Below are positions 8,808 through 15,916 of a DNA stretch of 64,000 nucleotides, piece after piece. The DNA comes from an uncultured Acidobacteriota bacterium (lineage in GTDB: Bacteria > Acidobacteriota > Blastocatellia > Pyrinomonadales > Pyrinomonadaceae). A program made the translations under genes and the position numbers. How positions within the stretch are numbered: position 1 is the first letter of the stretch; each line of letters starts with the position of its first letter. Location: assembly GCA_937873515.1 (NCBI GenBank), contig CALMYB010000013.1:1-64000 (forward strand), in the 5' to 3' direction. The notes under the pieces are model-generated. The model saw only the letters and a program-made list of their open reading frames with translations, was not told the DNA's origin and made no database searches.

Positions 8808-9020
8808 TTGCGAGTCGGGCCGACGCGAAAGGACTACACGGGCTACGAGAAAGACGTGTCGAATGCAGAATTCGGAGTGCGGAATGCGGAATGGAAGAAC
8901 CCAATCGCTATCGCTCCCGGTTCTGACAGGACGTACTACAACCCAACGCACGGGCGTTTCACGAGCGTCGATCCGTTGACGGCGAGCGCCACCATACGCA
9001 ACCCACAACCCCTCAACCGC
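8808..9020 (+). pseudogene. Broken RHS-core remnant interrupted by a dispersed repeat
   Basis: The fragment retains DYTGYEKD, then an unrelated ~25-residue stretch, then YYNPTHGRFTSVDPLTASATIRNP. The RHS residues normally between (EESGLEFAQAR) are replaced by DNA that includes a copy of the repeat at 8897-8929 (GAACCCAATCGCTATCGCTC...), also found at 24164-24196. The insertion keeps the reading frame. RHS homology ends abruptly after CTCAACCGCT at 9020, where minus-strand coding sequence of the primase-like gene takes over; its stop codon lies inside RHS-derived sequence. The tip of this cassette has been lost. Confidence 0.82.
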
Positions 9021-10134
9021 TTGGCAGGATGATGGCGGCTTTGGCTTCTTGTTCGGTGAGGCGGCCGTCGAAGATCATGATGGCGAGCCGTTCTTCGATC
9101 AGGTCGCGGAGATCGTACCGATTCGCGGGATCGTTGAGTTCTCGTTGCCGGGCGATCAGGAAGTCGGCGAGGTCGCAGCCTTCTCGCTTGTCGGCATTGT
9201 TCGCGTAACGTTCGATCAGGGTTGAGATCGAGATATCAAGGCCGTCCCGCCTTGCCGTGTCTCGAATATCCTTCCAACGGCCAAAGCCGTCCGCGTCGGG
9301 GTAAAGAATAATCTTGCGTAGGTATCCGAGTGTTCTGAGCCTTTCGATGTTCAGGTTGCTCTTGCCGCCCGTAGCGAGCCAGACAAGATCAGGGAACACG
9401 CCTTTGCAGATAGACGCGATAACAGCGGACTTTTCGCTTTCGACAATAGCAACGGGTAAGCCGGGCCGGTCGTGGAGAAGGTGTTCGCCGAAAAAGCATT
9501 GCTGCAACTCGAAGGATCCCAGAAGCTTTCCGGCCTGCTTCAAGGTCGAATGTATCCAACTCGGCGATCGATCCTTTCGCCGCTTCCCCGTCTTCGGATC
9601 GTAGGCGATCAGCTTGCCCGTGCGGATCCGCCGTTCCTGGTCTATCTGCCAGAAGATCGCCTCACCGTTGCGGCCCGTGCCGATCTTGTATTCACTCACC
9701 GCCGCGAGAACGGCTTCAGGATCGAAAGGAAAGAGTCCGAGAAGGAATTGCACAAAGGCGTTTCGGTCGTAATCTCGAAGCGAAGCGATCAGAAGCCGCT
9801 TGTCGATAAAGTCCGGCTTTCGAGTCGCGGTCCTTTGCGTATAGATCGCTTTTGAAACGTTTTCAGCATTAGAGCCTTGCCAAACTATGCCCGGTTTTCG
9901 TCTTGTCCGAACATTGCTGAAAGCCTGCAAATACTCAGGGCCGGAGTTCGCCGCGAAATGCTCGCCCGGCTTCAGGTGATAACCGCAAGATGATTCCCTG
10001 TCGCAGCGTCCTACATTGTCCGCGAGATAACGCCCGGTCTTCGTGTCGATATACCGCGTGAAGCGTTTCTTTGCCCCGCAAGCCGGGCAACGATGCCGCG
10101 AAGCCGAACCGCTGTATTTTTCGAGTGTGAGCAT
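9013..10134 (-). CDS. Primase-like protein: zinc ribbon plus TOPRIM (DUF6371-type)
   Basis: The 373-residue product begins with a zinc-ribbon pattern (HRCPACGAKKRF, then GRCDRESSCGYH) like that of phage and plasmid primases. A central region (about 220-290) resembles a TOPRIM fold: VAIVESEKSAVIAS carries the conserved glutamate, and IILYPDADGFG supplies the DxD acidic pair. This arrangement is typical of DUF6371-type proteins on mobile elements. It lies directly downstream of the RepA-like ATPase gene, 62 bp away, with a 9-bp repeat array between them. The last few codons and the stop lie at a junction with RHS remnant DNA, so the natural C-terminus may be shortened by a few residues. It probably primes replication of the element. 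Confidence 0.75.
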   Translation of the reverse strand: MLTLEKYSGSASRHRCPACGAKKRFTRYIDTKTGRYLADNVGRCDRESSCGYHLKPGEHFAANSGPEYLQAFSNVRTRRKPGIVWQGSNAENVSKAIYTQRTATRKPDFIDKRLLIASLRDYDRNAFVQFLLGLFPFDPEAVLAAVSEYKIGTGRNGEAIFWQIDQERRIRTGKLIAYDPKTGKRRKDRSPSWIHSTLKQAGKLLGSFELQQCFFGEHLLHDRPGLPVAIVESEKSAVIASICKGVFPDLVWLATGGKSNLNIERLRTLGYLRKIILYPDADGFGRWKDIRDTARRDGLDISISTLIERYANNADKREGCDLADFLIARQRELNDPANRYDLRDLIEERLAIMIFDGRLTEQEAKAAIILPSG

Positions 10135-10153
10135 TTTTCTAAGCGTTCGAATC

Positions 10154-10207
10154 GTTCACGGTGTTCACAGTGTTCACGGTGTGAACGGTGTGAACGCTAT
10201 GAACGCA
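10154..10207. repeat. Six exact 9-bp units between repA-like and primase-like genes
   Basis: Units read in register on the plus strand: GTTCACGGT, GTTCACAGT, GTTCACGGT, GTGAACGGT, GTGAACGCT, ATGAACGCA. The first three carry GTTCAC and the last three its reverse complement GTGAAC, so the array has approximate mirror symmetry. It spans the end of the RepA-like gene and the leader of the primase-like gene. Such arrays next to replication genes can be iterons or operators; a decayed microsatellite is the alternative. Confidence 0.8.
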
Positions 10208-11276
10208 GATACTTGTTGACCGTTCCAAGTGCTACGCCAAGTTCAAACGCGATCTCTCGCTGTGATCTTCCTTCCGCCGAAAGCTCTCTAGCTTTCGCGA
10301 TCAGCCCTTCGCGGTCGCCGTCTGAAAGCTCGCGCAAGTGTTCGCGTTCCCTTCCGTAGCCGACAAACTCGAAATGAAGGAAGTTACTTGGCTTTGCTAT
10401 CTGGCAAAGCAGAACATTGTCCGAATCGAAACGCCTTTCTGCATTGCGGACTTTGATCTGCTTCAAATAGCGAAGGCCCTGCTCTTTGCAGCTCTCACCT
10501 ATCGCGAAGCTCGAATCGCAGAAATTGATCAGCATCTTCGAGCCTTGCAGGTCATTCCGGCTTATCGGCTTTGCGTGATCGCGTTTTGGCGTATGAGCTA
10601 AGGCAAGGATCGAAAGGCCGTATTTCTGCTTTAGGCTCTTTAAGAATTTCATCAAAGGCAAGGCATCCTTTGCCCGTTCGGTCTCATTCTTGAGATAGGT
10701 CAGGTTGTCGATAACTAGAACCTTCGCACCGCTCGAAGTGATCTCTCTCTCAAGTGAATAGTTCAGATAAGCCTCGAAGTCCTCGAAGCCGTGATCTATC
10801 TCGCCTTCAGGATCGATCTCGGCCCGTAGCAGATTCGGGTGAAACGCAAAAGGGTTATCGAAGTAAGCCGCATTGAGCTGCTTCTCTGAATACCTTGCCT
10901 CGAATTGCTTGTCGGAAAGCTCGAAGTCAAAGTAGATAACCTTTTGCGGTTCGGCTTCGAGTGTCAGCTCTAAGATAGAACGGCCGGTCGATATAGCGTC
11001 TGCGATCTGGACGGCAAGGATCGATTTGCCTACGTTCGTATCGGCAAATAAGATGCAAATCTCGCCCTCGAACCAAAATTCGCCGAACAACATCTTCGGC
11101 GCAGGCCGCTTCTGCGCGTCCGCGATCCATTGGCCCGCCGTCTGTATCTTGAATAGACTTTTGAAGCCGTCCGGTTCGGGATCGTTCTCGGGGCCGGGCC
11201 GCGCAAGCATCGCTTCGGCATCGGCCCGGAACGCTTCCGCGTCGATCTGAAACGGGTTCGACACCTCGTAGGTCAT
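10197..11276 (-). CDS. RepA/DnaB-like AAA ATPase with C-terminal HTH
   Basis: The 359-residue product is a RecA-fold ATPase of the AAA_25/RepA helicase group found on plasmids and integrative elements. It has a Walker A at about 78-86 (FADTNVGKSILA), a Walker B ending at Asp190 (KVLVIDNLTYL), a sensor region ILALAHTPKRD, and a later motif RNDLQGSKMLINFCDS. Residues 328-357 (AEGRSQREIAFELGVALGTVNKYL) form a resolvase-type helix-turn-helix. Its ATG overlaps the upstream zinc-ribbon gene by ATGA, with an AGGAGG just before it, so translation is coupled. Its likely role is replicative helicase or initiator of the element, or regulation of excision. Confidence 0.82.
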   Translation of the reverse strand: MTYEVSNPFQIDAEAFRADAEAMLARPGPENDPEPDGFKSLFKIQTAGQWIADAQKRPAPKMLFGEFWFEGEICILFADTNVGKSILAVQIADAISTGRSILELTLEAEPQKVIYFDFELSDKQFEARYSEKQLNAAYFDNPFAFHPNLLRAEIDPEGEIDHGFEDFEAYLNYSLEREITSSGAKVLVIDNLTYLKNETERAKDALPLMKFLKSLKQKYGLSILALAHTPKRDHAKPISRNDLQGSKMLINFCDSSFAIGESCKEQGLRYLKQIKVRNAERRFDSDNVLLCQIAKPSNFLHFEFVGYGREREHLRELSDGDREGLIAKARELSAEGRSQREIAFELGVALGTVNKYLRS

Positions 11277-11509
11277 GCTGCCCTCCTGCGTTCCAGGAGC
11301 CGCTCACGCTTAATATATTCAACACGCTGTTGGCAACTCTGGCAGTAGCCGTCGAAGGCGAACCGCATATAATCGGACCGGCATTTCCGGCATTGAATCG
11401 GGAAGGCTTCTGGCGTATAATGACCAACAGAAAACCGGTGCCTAGAATGTCCGTTCAGGTTTGGTTTTGAGCCGATGTGTCCAGCATCGGCTTTTCTATT
11501 TCGTCTCAT
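11273..11509 (-). CDS. Small zinc-ribbon protein of the mobile element
   Basis: A 78-residue basic protein with a four-cysteine knuckle, CRKCRSDYMRFAFDGYCQSC, at about residues 40-59, which suggests one zinc site. The basic N- and C-termini (RRNRK, RERLLERRRAA) suit nucleic-acid binding. It overlaps both neighbours by ATGA (start at 11509 with the HTH gene, stop at 11273 with the RepA-like gene), which argues that this short frame is really translated. No specific family is recognised. Confidence 0.68.
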   Translation of the reverse strand: MRRNRKADAGHIGSKPNLNGHSRHRFSVGHYTPEAFPIQCRKCRSDYMRFAFDGYCQSCQQRVEYIKRERLLERRRAA

Positions 11510-11730
11510 CGATCTCTGCCCTCCCTTTTGTTTGGTTCAGCCGGAGCTTTCCATGACCGGGGCTTGCTAAAAAATGCCTCAAGGTCTTCCGGCTTGTAGC
11601 AGACATAGGCTCCCAGCCGGACGAACGGCAAGCCCTTCTTCCGCGCCCTTATCAAAGTTGCCTTGCTCATCGGCCACACTTCCAAAACATCGATCTCGCG
11701 TATGTATTCAGTCAGCTTCGTTGATCTCAT
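11506..11730 (-). CDS. Excisionase-like HTH protein
   Basis: A 74-residue protein with a MerR/excisionase-type winged helix (HTH_17): residues 10-55 read VLEVWPMSKATLIRARKKGLP, then VRLGAYVCYKPEDLEAFF, the wing-and-helix pattern of Xis and AlpA regulators. It is the first gene of the minus-strand operon xis-like, zinc ribbon, RepA-like, primase-like, and overlaps the next gene by ATGA. Upstream lies a run of CGTG boxes about 11 bp apart, the kind of phased site that excisionases bind. A role in excision or in repressing the operon is likely. Confidence 0.75.
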   Translation of the reverse strand: MRSTKLTEYIREIDVLEVWPMSKATLIRARKKGLPFVRLGAYVCYKPEDLEAFFSKPRSWKAPAEPNKREGRDR

Positions 11731-11774
11731 AATTCCTTTTTCCTTTTACTTCCTTGCGTAATCCTGCACATTTT

Positions 11775-11880
11775 GCCGTGAAACAACGTGAAATCCTCGG
11801 TATGTGCGTGTTCGTTTCGTGTTCATTTTCGTGTAAGTTTTGTGTTGCTGTCCGTGTCAACCTCGTGTCTTTTTCTTGTG
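11775..11880. repeat. Helically phased CGTG boxes upstream of the xis-like operon
   Basis: CGTG, or TGTG in two cases, starts at about 11777, 11787, 11807, 11819, 11830, 11841, 11853, 11864 and 11877. Most steps are 10-13 bp, that is one helical turn, and one step is two turns. The extended box reads CGTGTTC or CGTGTNA on the plus strand. The run fills most of the 300-bp gene-free stretch before the excisionase-like gene. It could be an array of binding sites for that protein, iterons for the RepA-like protein, or part of a recombination site. Confidence 0.6.
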
Positions 11881-11956
11881 CATTTCTGACTCCACTTCTC
11901 TTCGTATTTGGTTGTCATAGTGCAATGTTCCGTATTTCTATCGTGATATGGAATGC

Positions 11957-11990
11957 AAAAAAAAACACCATGGCAACCTGAGCCATGGTG
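11957..11990 (-). terminator. Intrinsic terminator of the 12031-13032 gene
   Basis: A perfect 9-bp stem, CACCATGGC/GCCATGGTG, with a 7-nt loop lies at 11966-11990. Nine adenines at 11957-11965 on the plus strand form the U-tract on the minus strand. It stands 40 bp after the stop of the minus-strand gene that ends at 12031 and separates it from the xis-like operon. Confidence 0.88.
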
Positions 11991-12030
11991 CTAATTGAAT
12001 ACTATTTCCGAATTCTTACCCGAATTTGTA

Positions 12031-13032
12031 CTAGGTACAACTTTTCTTGCGCCCTCGACCGCTTTTCATAAACCTCTGCTTCCAGTACTCCACGAGCCCT
12101 TCGCACTCGGACATCCTCAAATGACTGAACTCCTGTGCGATCTTCTTTCCACCAGTATAGGGCGTAAGCCGTACAATGAACTCAGCCTTGACGGTGTTAT
12201 CGGCTTCTCGGAATTGGGGGATGAATGCGGTAAGCAAGGCCATTACCTCCTTACGTTTGAATTTCGGGGCGGCCATTGACGCAACTTTGCCCATAGCGTT
12301 TTCTGGGGCCATCTCTTTCTCTAATCCTGAAATGAGTTTTTCGTGTGCTCTATAAAAAAGTCCGCCCCTTGGTTGTGCATAGACCTTTCTTCTTTTAAGC
12401 TCTGCGATCTGGTCGACCAGTGGAAGGCTCGTGAATTTTTTTCCAAGTGCAAATCCAATACGCGCAATCGTGTTCCGCAAGAGTACGTTAAGGAACTTCT
12501 GTTCAAGCAGCGAAGCTACACCCTGTTCAGATCGAGGCTCTAGGTGTGCATACAGGCGCTCCCAAACCACGTTCGAAGCCGTTTCATCGAAGTTGCTCAG
12601 AGAGAGAACCACGTTCATGCTGTGAAACAAGTTAACCGGAGACAGCTTGCCTGATAGATCAGAATCCAGCTGCGCAATCACTGACTCAACAATAATATCT
12701 GCTCGTCCAATTGCCTTGGTGCCGACATTTAGGGGCGTGTCGTGGGGCATGAGCAGAATTCGATCAAGTACATTCTTGAATTTGCCAAGATCAGTCCCAT
12801 TCAATTCGGCAAGGTTTACTTGAGTTCCATTTGTCAGTTCCTTTTTTTGCGACCGCCTTGGCTTATTGGAATCTGACGACGCCCCCTTTGAAGGCACCGT
12901 TGCCTTGTCGCCGTTTCCAAGGCCCCTCTTGCGTGCTTTTTTCGCCATATTCTGGAGCTCCTGTTGCAGGTTCTCGTCAAACCTGCAAGCAGATTCAGCG
13001 AGTTTCCGAGTAATCCTGTTGTAAGTAGGCAT
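12031..13032 (-). CDS. Unknown basic protein carried by the mobile element
   Basis: I do not recognise this 333-residue protein. Residues about 28-66 are a Lys/Arg/Ser-rich, probably disordered stretch (KKARKRGLGNGDKATVP, KPRRSQKKE). The rest is mixed helical sequence with no membrane segment or signal peptide. The very basic C-terminus ends SGRGRKKSCT. It sits 23 bp downstream of the recombinase gene on the same strand and has its own terminator. Its base composition is visibly more AT-rich than the recombinase and the replication genes. That fits a cargo gene with a different history, a position where integrative elements often keep defence or accessory functions. Confidence 0.7.
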   Translation of the reverse strand: MPTYNRITRKLAESACRFDENLQQELQNMAKKARKRGLGNGDKATVPSKGASSDSNKPRRSQKKELTNGTQVNLAELNGTDLGKFKNVLDRILLMPHDTPLNVGTKAIGRADIIVESVIAQLDSDLSGKLSPVNLFHSMNVVLSLSNFDETASNVVWERLYAHLEPRSEQGVASLLEQKFLNVLLRNTIARIGFALGKKFTSLPLVDQIAELKRRKVYAQPRGGLFYRAHEKLISGLEKEMAPENAMGKVASMAAPKFKRKEVMALLTAFIPQFREADNTVKAEFIVRLTPYTGGKKIAQEFSHLRMSECEGLVEYWKQRFMKSGRGRKKSCT

Positions 13033-13055
13033 GAGTAATGCTGCTCAAGCCGCTC

Positions 13056-14282
13056 TTAATTCACGAATTCTCCGTCTGCATCGACCGCTCTGGTCGGTGC
13101 ATCGAGCCTTTCTCTCACTTCGTCGATGATCGCAAGGTCGTCGGTCGAAACGTAATGCTTCTGCGTCGTCGCAAGCGTGCTGTGGCCCGCGAGCTTTCCG
13201 GCAACCGCAAGCGGCACGCCCTTAACGCTCAATCGAGTTACGAAGGTTCGCCGCAGGTCGTGAAAGGTCAGCCCTTCTATCCCTGCAAGCCGCAAGGCCG
13301 TCGCCCAACTTCGCTTGAAGTCATTGAACGGGAATATCCGCCCTTTCTCGCCGAAGTTCGGCAATGCCAGAAGCTCAGCTTTGAGCCTGTCCCGGAGCGG
13401 AACATTGCGTCCTCGCTGCGTCTTTGTATGAAGGCTCTGAACGTGTATGAAGTTCCGGTGGAAGTCGACGTTCTGCCATTCGAGCGTCAATACTTCATTG
13501 CGTCGCAAGCCTGCATCAAGCCCAAGCAATATCGCGGCCTTTAGATGCGGATTGTTGACGTTTATAGCCGCCGTAACGGGCTTTCCGCGTCGAAGGTATG
13601 TAACCGCTCGCGTTCCTTCGCAAGACGCTAAAAGAAGCATTTCTTCGCTCTCGGTGAGAGTTCGCGTCCGAGCCTTTTCCGCGTCGGGGTCGATCGCCTT
13701 CGAGCCAAGCGTTATGTCCCGGCTTATCCAGCCTTCCGCGTATGCGAATTTGATCAGGTGTTTGAAGATCGCAAGTGTCCGGTTGACGGTCGAAAGTGAT
13801 ACACGCTTTCGCTCGCTCGGCTTCAACTCGCCTGCCTTTCCGCGTCTATCGCCCTGCTTCAACCGCCAGGTCTTGAAACCGTTAAGGTCGTTGCGAGTGA
13901 TACTCGCCAAGCGTTTCTTGCCGAAGTATTCTTCCAGCGTGTCCATAGCTGTATAAACCGGCTTAGTTGATCGAATGCCAGCAACCTTTCGCCCTTCTGC
14001 GATCTCTGCCGGACGGTAGAAAGTTCGCTTGGCATACGCCGCTAGATCACTGAATGTCATTTTGTCGCCAACAACACTCTGCCCTTGCGTCTTGGAAAGT
14101 TTGCCTTCGAGTCTCGGCCTGGCATCAAGCGCGTCGTTTCTTGTGGCGAATTGGTAGGTCTTGCGTCGGGTGTTACCGTGTTCGTCCGAAAAGGTAAAAC
14201 GTAGCGTCCAACGGTTCTTGTATGATCCGGCGTCGTCAGAGCCCTGCTTCCCACGTCGGAAGATAGAATGCTTGATTTCCAT
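13056..14282 (-). CDS. Tyrosine recombinase (integrase)
   Basis: The ATG at 14282 is preferred over a frame open to 14327 because AGAGGA lies six bases before it. The product is about 408 residues. The N-terminal part (RWTLRFTFSDEHGNTRRKTY; ARPRLEGKL) is a SAM-like arm/core-binding region. The catalytic domain is complete: Arg in LDAGLRRNEVLTLEW, HxLR in LTFHDLRRTF, the second His in LAGHSTLATT and the nucleophile Tyr in QKHYVSTDD. It lies next to a tRNA 3' half (14466-14510), the usual target of this family. It should catalyse integration and excision of the island, with the xis-like protein as directionality factor. Confidence 0.92.
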   Translation of the reverse strand: MEIKHSIFRRGKQGSDDAGSYKNRWTLRFTFSDEHGNTRRKTYQFATRNDALDARPRLEGKLSKTQGQSVVGDKMTFSDLAAYAKRTFYRPAEIAEGRKVAGIRSTKPVYTAMDTLEEYFGKKRLASITRNDLNGFKTWRLKQGDRRGKAGELKPSERKRVSLSTVNRTLAIFKHLIKFAYAEGWISRDITLGSKAIDPDAEKARTRTLTESEEMLLLASCEGTRAVTYLRRGKPVTAAINVNNPHLKAAILLGLDAGLRRNEVLTLEWQNVDFHRNFIHVQSLHTKTQRGRNVPLRDRLKAELLALPNFGEKGRIFPFNDFKRSWATALRLAGIEGLTFHDLRRTFVTRLSVKGVPLAVAGKLAGHSTLATTQKHYVSTDDLAIIDEVRERLDAPTRAVDADGEFVN

Positions 14283-14465
14283 AATTCCTCTTTGAAAAAA
14301 ATTAGGACTCAAATTAGGACTCGCCACTAAGTCCTAGTGGGAAAAAGTATGCCATGCGAGGAGAATTGATGCAAACCTGTGATTTAAGTAGACGCTAATG
14401 TTTATGGGACGTGGGCGAGCTTCCGATCAATGTTTTCGGGCGTAGCTGTGAGTTAGGGCAACTCT

Positions 14466-14510
14466 TTCGTAATCGAAAGGTCGTCGGTTCAAATCCGACG
14501 GGTGGCTCCA
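14466..14510 (+). other. tRNA-Thr(CGT) 3' half, probable attachment-site remnant
   Basis: The sequence from the anticodon loop TTCGTAA through the variable region, a perfect T-arm (GTCGG-TTCAAAT-CCGAC), the acceptor strand GGGTGGC and the encoded CCA is tRNA-like throughout. The 5' side does not complete a tRNA: upstream there is only a partial D-arm-like string, ACTCT does not pair with TCGAA in the anticodon stem, and no GCCACCC acceptor strand precedes it. A break at the anticodon loop is where tyrosine recombinases commonly cross over. The adjacent integrase gene supports an att site; a decayed tRNA gene is the alternative. Confidence 0.72.
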
Positions 14511-14612
14511 GAATATCCCTGATCCTTACAATTGGTTACGATAGATCTCACAGGACCACTTTGACCAACTATGTTTTTCTGTTGGACTCAACGTTGGACC
14601 GTTTCGGATACT

Positions 14613-15119
14613 ATGAGATCGATCGTTCTTATCTTCCTATTGATATTTCAATCGGTTGGCTGTGCTGTCCCCTTGTCGCCGAAACCGGGTGCACTTCCAG
14701 ATGGTTGGGTTGAAGTCAGCGAGGTCGGCTTTCGGCTTTCCATCCCCGCAACCCTTCTAAAAGAAGATGTTACGGCCATCGATACTTTCTATCAAAGATA
14801 TTCGGACGTAAATATGTCTCTCACAATAGAGGCCGAAACTGGCGTTGAGGAACTCGATAGAAGGTTGACCGGAAAGGATATAACCGATGTCAAACGAATG
14901 GTCGTTGAGAACATTGGCGAGAAAAGCCTCCTCGCAAGCTACACTTTCGTGTCCGATCGCACCAACTACCAAGATCCCGACAAACATTTTGCGATGGAAC
15001 TCGCGTTTGATTGTAGACCGCTGAGCCGAAGCATGTCATTCCTCGTCCTTTACTCGACCCCGGAACAAGCCTCCGTCGCCGAGAAACTTCTGCGGTCAGT
15101 TATCGCTGATTGTGGTTGA
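14613..15119 (+). CDS. Predicted lipoprotein of unknown function
   Basis: The ATG at 14613 opens directly into a lipoprotein signal (MRSIVLIFLLIFQSVGC, lipobox SVGC), giving about 168 residues. The mature protein runs DGWVEVSEVGFRLSIPATL, then charged helical sequence, and ends MSFLVLYSTPEQASVAEKLL. This strand pattern with a final helix resembles PsbP/DcrB-like lipoproteins, which is a weak impression. It is the first chromosomal-looking gene after the attachment-site remnant and faces the sigma-factor gene across a strong hairpin. A longer frame from 14571 would bury the signal sequence and is rejected. Confidence 0.75.
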   Translation: MRSIVLIFLLIFQSVGCAVPLSPKPGALPDGWVEVSEVGFRLSIPATLLKEDVTAIDTFYQRYSDVNMSLTIEAETGVEELDRRLTGKDITDVKRMVVENIGEKSLLASYTFVSDRTNYQDPDKHFAMELAFDCRPLSRSMSFLVLYSTPEQASVAEKLLRSVIADCG

Positions 15120-15143
15120 ACTGCGTACCGAAGATAAAAGAAT

Positions 15144-15173
15144 GGCTGCCGGAGAATTGCTTCTTCGGCAGCC
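15144..15173 (-). terminator. Strong hairpin between convergent genes
   Basis: GGCTGCCGGAGAA pairs with TTCTTCGGCAGCC around a TTGC loop, a 13-bp stem with one G-T pair. On the minus strand it is followed by ATTCTTTTATCTT, moderately T-rich, so it most likely ends the sigma-factor transcript. It may also stop the lipoprotein transcript from the other side. Confidence 0.75.
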
Positions 15174-15207
15174 GTGCAGAGACGATCAACAGGAGATGTT
15201 AGGAGTT

Positions 15208-15873
15208 TCAGCTCCAGGCTACGAGGCGTGGATTCGCCTTTTTCTTCAAAAGACGCTGCAGTTTTAGCCTCGCCTTGTGCAGCTGTGATTTCGACGTGCC
15301 GACCGAGCAGCCAAGGATCTGTGCGACCTCTTCGTGTTCGAAGCCCTCGACATCGTGCAGCACGAAAACGCTCTTGTATCCATCCGGAAGCTGTTCGATC
15401 GCGGCTTCGAGGGCGATCCTGTCAACGACCTGCATCTTCATCGGGTTCGATGTACCGGTGACGATCTGATCGGGCGTTTCGCCTTCTTCGGTGACCTTTT
15501 CGAACTTTACCGTTCGCTTTCTAAAGTGCATCAGGACCTCGTTAACGGTCATACGATGCAGCCATGTCGTGAAGGCGGAATCGCCACGGAAACTGCCGAT
15601 CTTGCGATAAAGCTGTATAAAGACGTCCTGCGTAAGGTCTTCGGCCTCGGAAGCGTTTTGGAGCATCCGCAAACAGATCGCATACACTCTGCGATGGTGG
15701 CGGTTGTAAAGCTCTTCGAAGGCCGGCATGCTGCCCTCGGCCGCTTCCTGTGCGAGGTCAAAATCCTTCGCTTTCTTAAGATTCGCGGCCGGTGCGGTGT
15801 CAAACACCACGTTGTCCGCGCTTACACCGTTGTTACTATGAAAAACCGGAAAGTTTAATGCTTCTGTTGTCAT
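15208..15873 (-). CDS. ECF-type RNA polymerase sigma factor
   Basis: The 221-residue product has sigma region 2 at about 50-120 ([53 protein letters not shown]) and region 4 at about 155-210 ([20 protein letters not shown], then a helix-turn-helix [20 protein letters not shown]). No region 3 is present, as in group 4 factors. The ~48-residue N-terminal extension is low-complexity. A consensus AGGAGGGGAG lies just before the ATG. No anti-sigma gene is adjacent on this side. A sigma-54-like promoter upstream would place this regulator in a cascade. Confidence 0.93.
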   Translation of the reverse strand: MTTEALNFPVFHSNNGVSADNVVFDTAPAANLKKAKDFDLAQEAAEGSMPAFEELYNRHHRRVYAICLRMLQNASEAEDLTQDVFIQLYRKIGSFRGDSAFTTWLHRMTVNEVLMHFRKRTVKFEKVTEEGETPDQIVTGTSNPMKMQVVDRIALEAAIEQLPDGYKSVFVLHDVEGFEHEEVAQILGCSVGTSKSQLHKARLKLQRLLKKKANPRLVAWS

Positions 15874-15900
15874 TGCTCTCCCCTCCTGACCTATTCCTTA

Positions 15901-15916
15901 AACAATTGCCGTGCCA
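15901..15916 (-). promoter_or_regulatory. Sigma-54-like -24/-12 promoter of the ECF sigma gene
   Basis: On the minus strand the site reads TGGCACGGCAATTGTT. It matches the consensus TGGCACG-N4-TTGCW at every fixed position except one (C to T in the -12 GC). It lies 28 bp before the ATG at 15873, which leaves a leader of about 15-20 bases including the ribosome-binding site. In the rest of the ~300-bp divergent spacer to 16175 I see AT-rich sequence but no other clear element. Confidence 0.45.

Larger units (their letters stand above)
3330..9020 (+). repeat. Four imperfect direct copies of the RHS-core 3' segment
   Basis: The segment coding for the end of the RHS core (from about ETTIFVYDA through DPLGLLSQYTTGACG) occurs at about 3330-3795, 5166-5625 and 6936-7405, with a decayed copy at 8829-9020. 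Copies 2 and 3 are nearly identical over their first ~250 bp (the stretch with GATCATTTGGG and GATCCGGCAGAA). Copies 1 and 2 are nearly identical over a later ~75 bp block (3674-3751 and 5509-5587), where copy 3 uses different codons. Copies 2 and 3 match again in the linker. Patchwork identity of this kind is what recombination between copies leaves. After the linker each copy diverges completely. Confidence 0.9.

Noticed and set aside
10154..10207. Short regular repeats suggestive of a CRISPR array
   Set aside because: The units are 9 bp with no spacers; no cas genes are present. The same holds for 20402-20496.
14430..14510. A complete tRNA-Thr gene
   Set aside because: Only the 3' half from the anticodon loop onward is tRNA-like; the anticodon stem does not pair and no matching 5' acceptor strand is present.
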